Both the position numbers and the translations under genes were made by a program. A model generated the notes under the pieces. The model saw nothing but the letters and a program-made list of their open reading frames with translations. It was not told the origin of the DNA and ran no database searches. Source: Pseudomonadota bacterium (GTDB lineage: Bacteria; Pseudomonadota; Gammaproteobacteria; Steroidobacterales; Steroidobacteraceae). From it: 64,000 nucleotides of DNA. Below are positions 63,840-64,000 of the stretch, piece after piece (position 1 is the stretch's first letter; every line of letters starts with the position of its first letter). The stretch covers positions 1-64,000 of the forward strand of contig JADJOO010000009.1 of NCBI GenBank assembly GCA_016713725.1, in the 5' to 3' direction.

Positions 63840-64000
63840 GGCTCGACCTCGATTTCCTGCGCTGGCGGTTTCGTAAGCAGTCCGTGAGGACTTTGTTGCA
63901 TCTCGCCCAGTACCCGGTCAAAGCTCTCGGCAGCGAGTTGCAGGCTGGCGCTGGCCGATGTGATCTGCTGCAAACCGGTGGTGGCGAAGTCGCCCGTTGG
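63836..64000 (-). CDS. MCE-family lipid transport protein, C-terminal fragment
   Basis: Only the last 54 residues are in the window: a helical end with FATTGLQQITSASASLQLAA and FDRVLGEMQQ, then a Pro-rich tail LTKPPAQEIEVEP. By position before a PqiC-type lipoprotein and by the MlaD/PqiB-like helix, it is the substrate-binding MCE subunit. The MCE core itself lies outside the window. Confidence 0.7.
   Translation of the reverse strand, partial: PTGDFATTGLQQITSASASLQLAAESFDRVLGEMQQSPHGLLTKPPAQEIEVEP

Overview
The window is high-GC DNA from a gammaproteobacterium. The first 7 kb carries a yciK-rluB-scpB-scpA-trpS-yciO block and a yciB-yciI-bolA block of the kind found in that class. Later parts carry orn, rsgA, thrABC, selO and a PqiC/MCE pair. 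A relative of Xanthomonadales, Nevskiales or Steroidobacterales fits the gene content, but this is inference and not a match to a named strain. No rRNA, tRNA or CRISPR array was seen.

Layout. 1-7.2 kb holds housekeeping genes: SDR, RluB-like, ScpAB, TrpS, YciO, YciB, YciI, BolA and a parvulin lipoprotein. 7.2-12.2 kb is an accessory island. It has a 470-bp AT-rich regulatory stretch, a helix-turn-helix DUF6502-type gene, a secreted protein built from about 34 copies of a 20-residue GGDAIVGGD unit ending in a DUF5666-like domain, and a second, convergent DUF6502-type gene. 12.2-21.4 kb has orn, an M48 protease, rsgA, etfBA, a pair of membrane proteins, MAPEG, two thiol proteins and DUF2058. 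21.4-22.25 kb is a REP-associated transposase (RAYT) flanked by REP palindromes; a further REP copy lies at 31.7 kb. 22.2-31.6 kb has aroG, kynA, a YgjP-like peptidase, a MacB-type ABC efflux operon, tatD and an M20 peptidase. 31.7-36.3 kb is a two-gene operon encoding a SIR2-like/TIR fusion and a membrane STAND ATPase with a TPR-like tail, which looks like an anti-phage or cell-suicide module. 36.5-41.8 kb is thrA-thrB-thrC plus a NERD-domain gene, every junction overlapping by 4 bp. 41.9-52.6 kb includes a MobA-like transferase, ParA, TerB, a bufferin operon (bufABC), a thioesterase, selO, an arginase-family enzyme, PAP2, an esterase and a homocysteine methyltransferase. 52.7-64 kb has a DEAD-box helicase, a SulP permease, a cytochrome c-like lipoprotein, a Yip1 protein, dodecin, an exported protein, a Ser/Thr kinase with a Calx-beta tail, and a PqiC-MCE lipid-transport pair cut by the window end.

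Sequence quality. At least ten otherwise well-conserved genes are each broken by one or two small indels (SDR, rluB, scpB, trpS, yciI, the first DUF6502 gene, the 17-kb membrane gene, the ABC adaptor, bufB, sulP, cytochrome c, kinase). The broken frames resume exactly where the family expects. I read these as consensus errors of a draft or long-read assembly and not as decay, and annotate each as one gene. The 60-bp repeat array is affected worst.

The two regions most deserving follow-up are the DUF6502/GGDAIVGGD-repeat locus and the SIR2-TIR/STAND operon.
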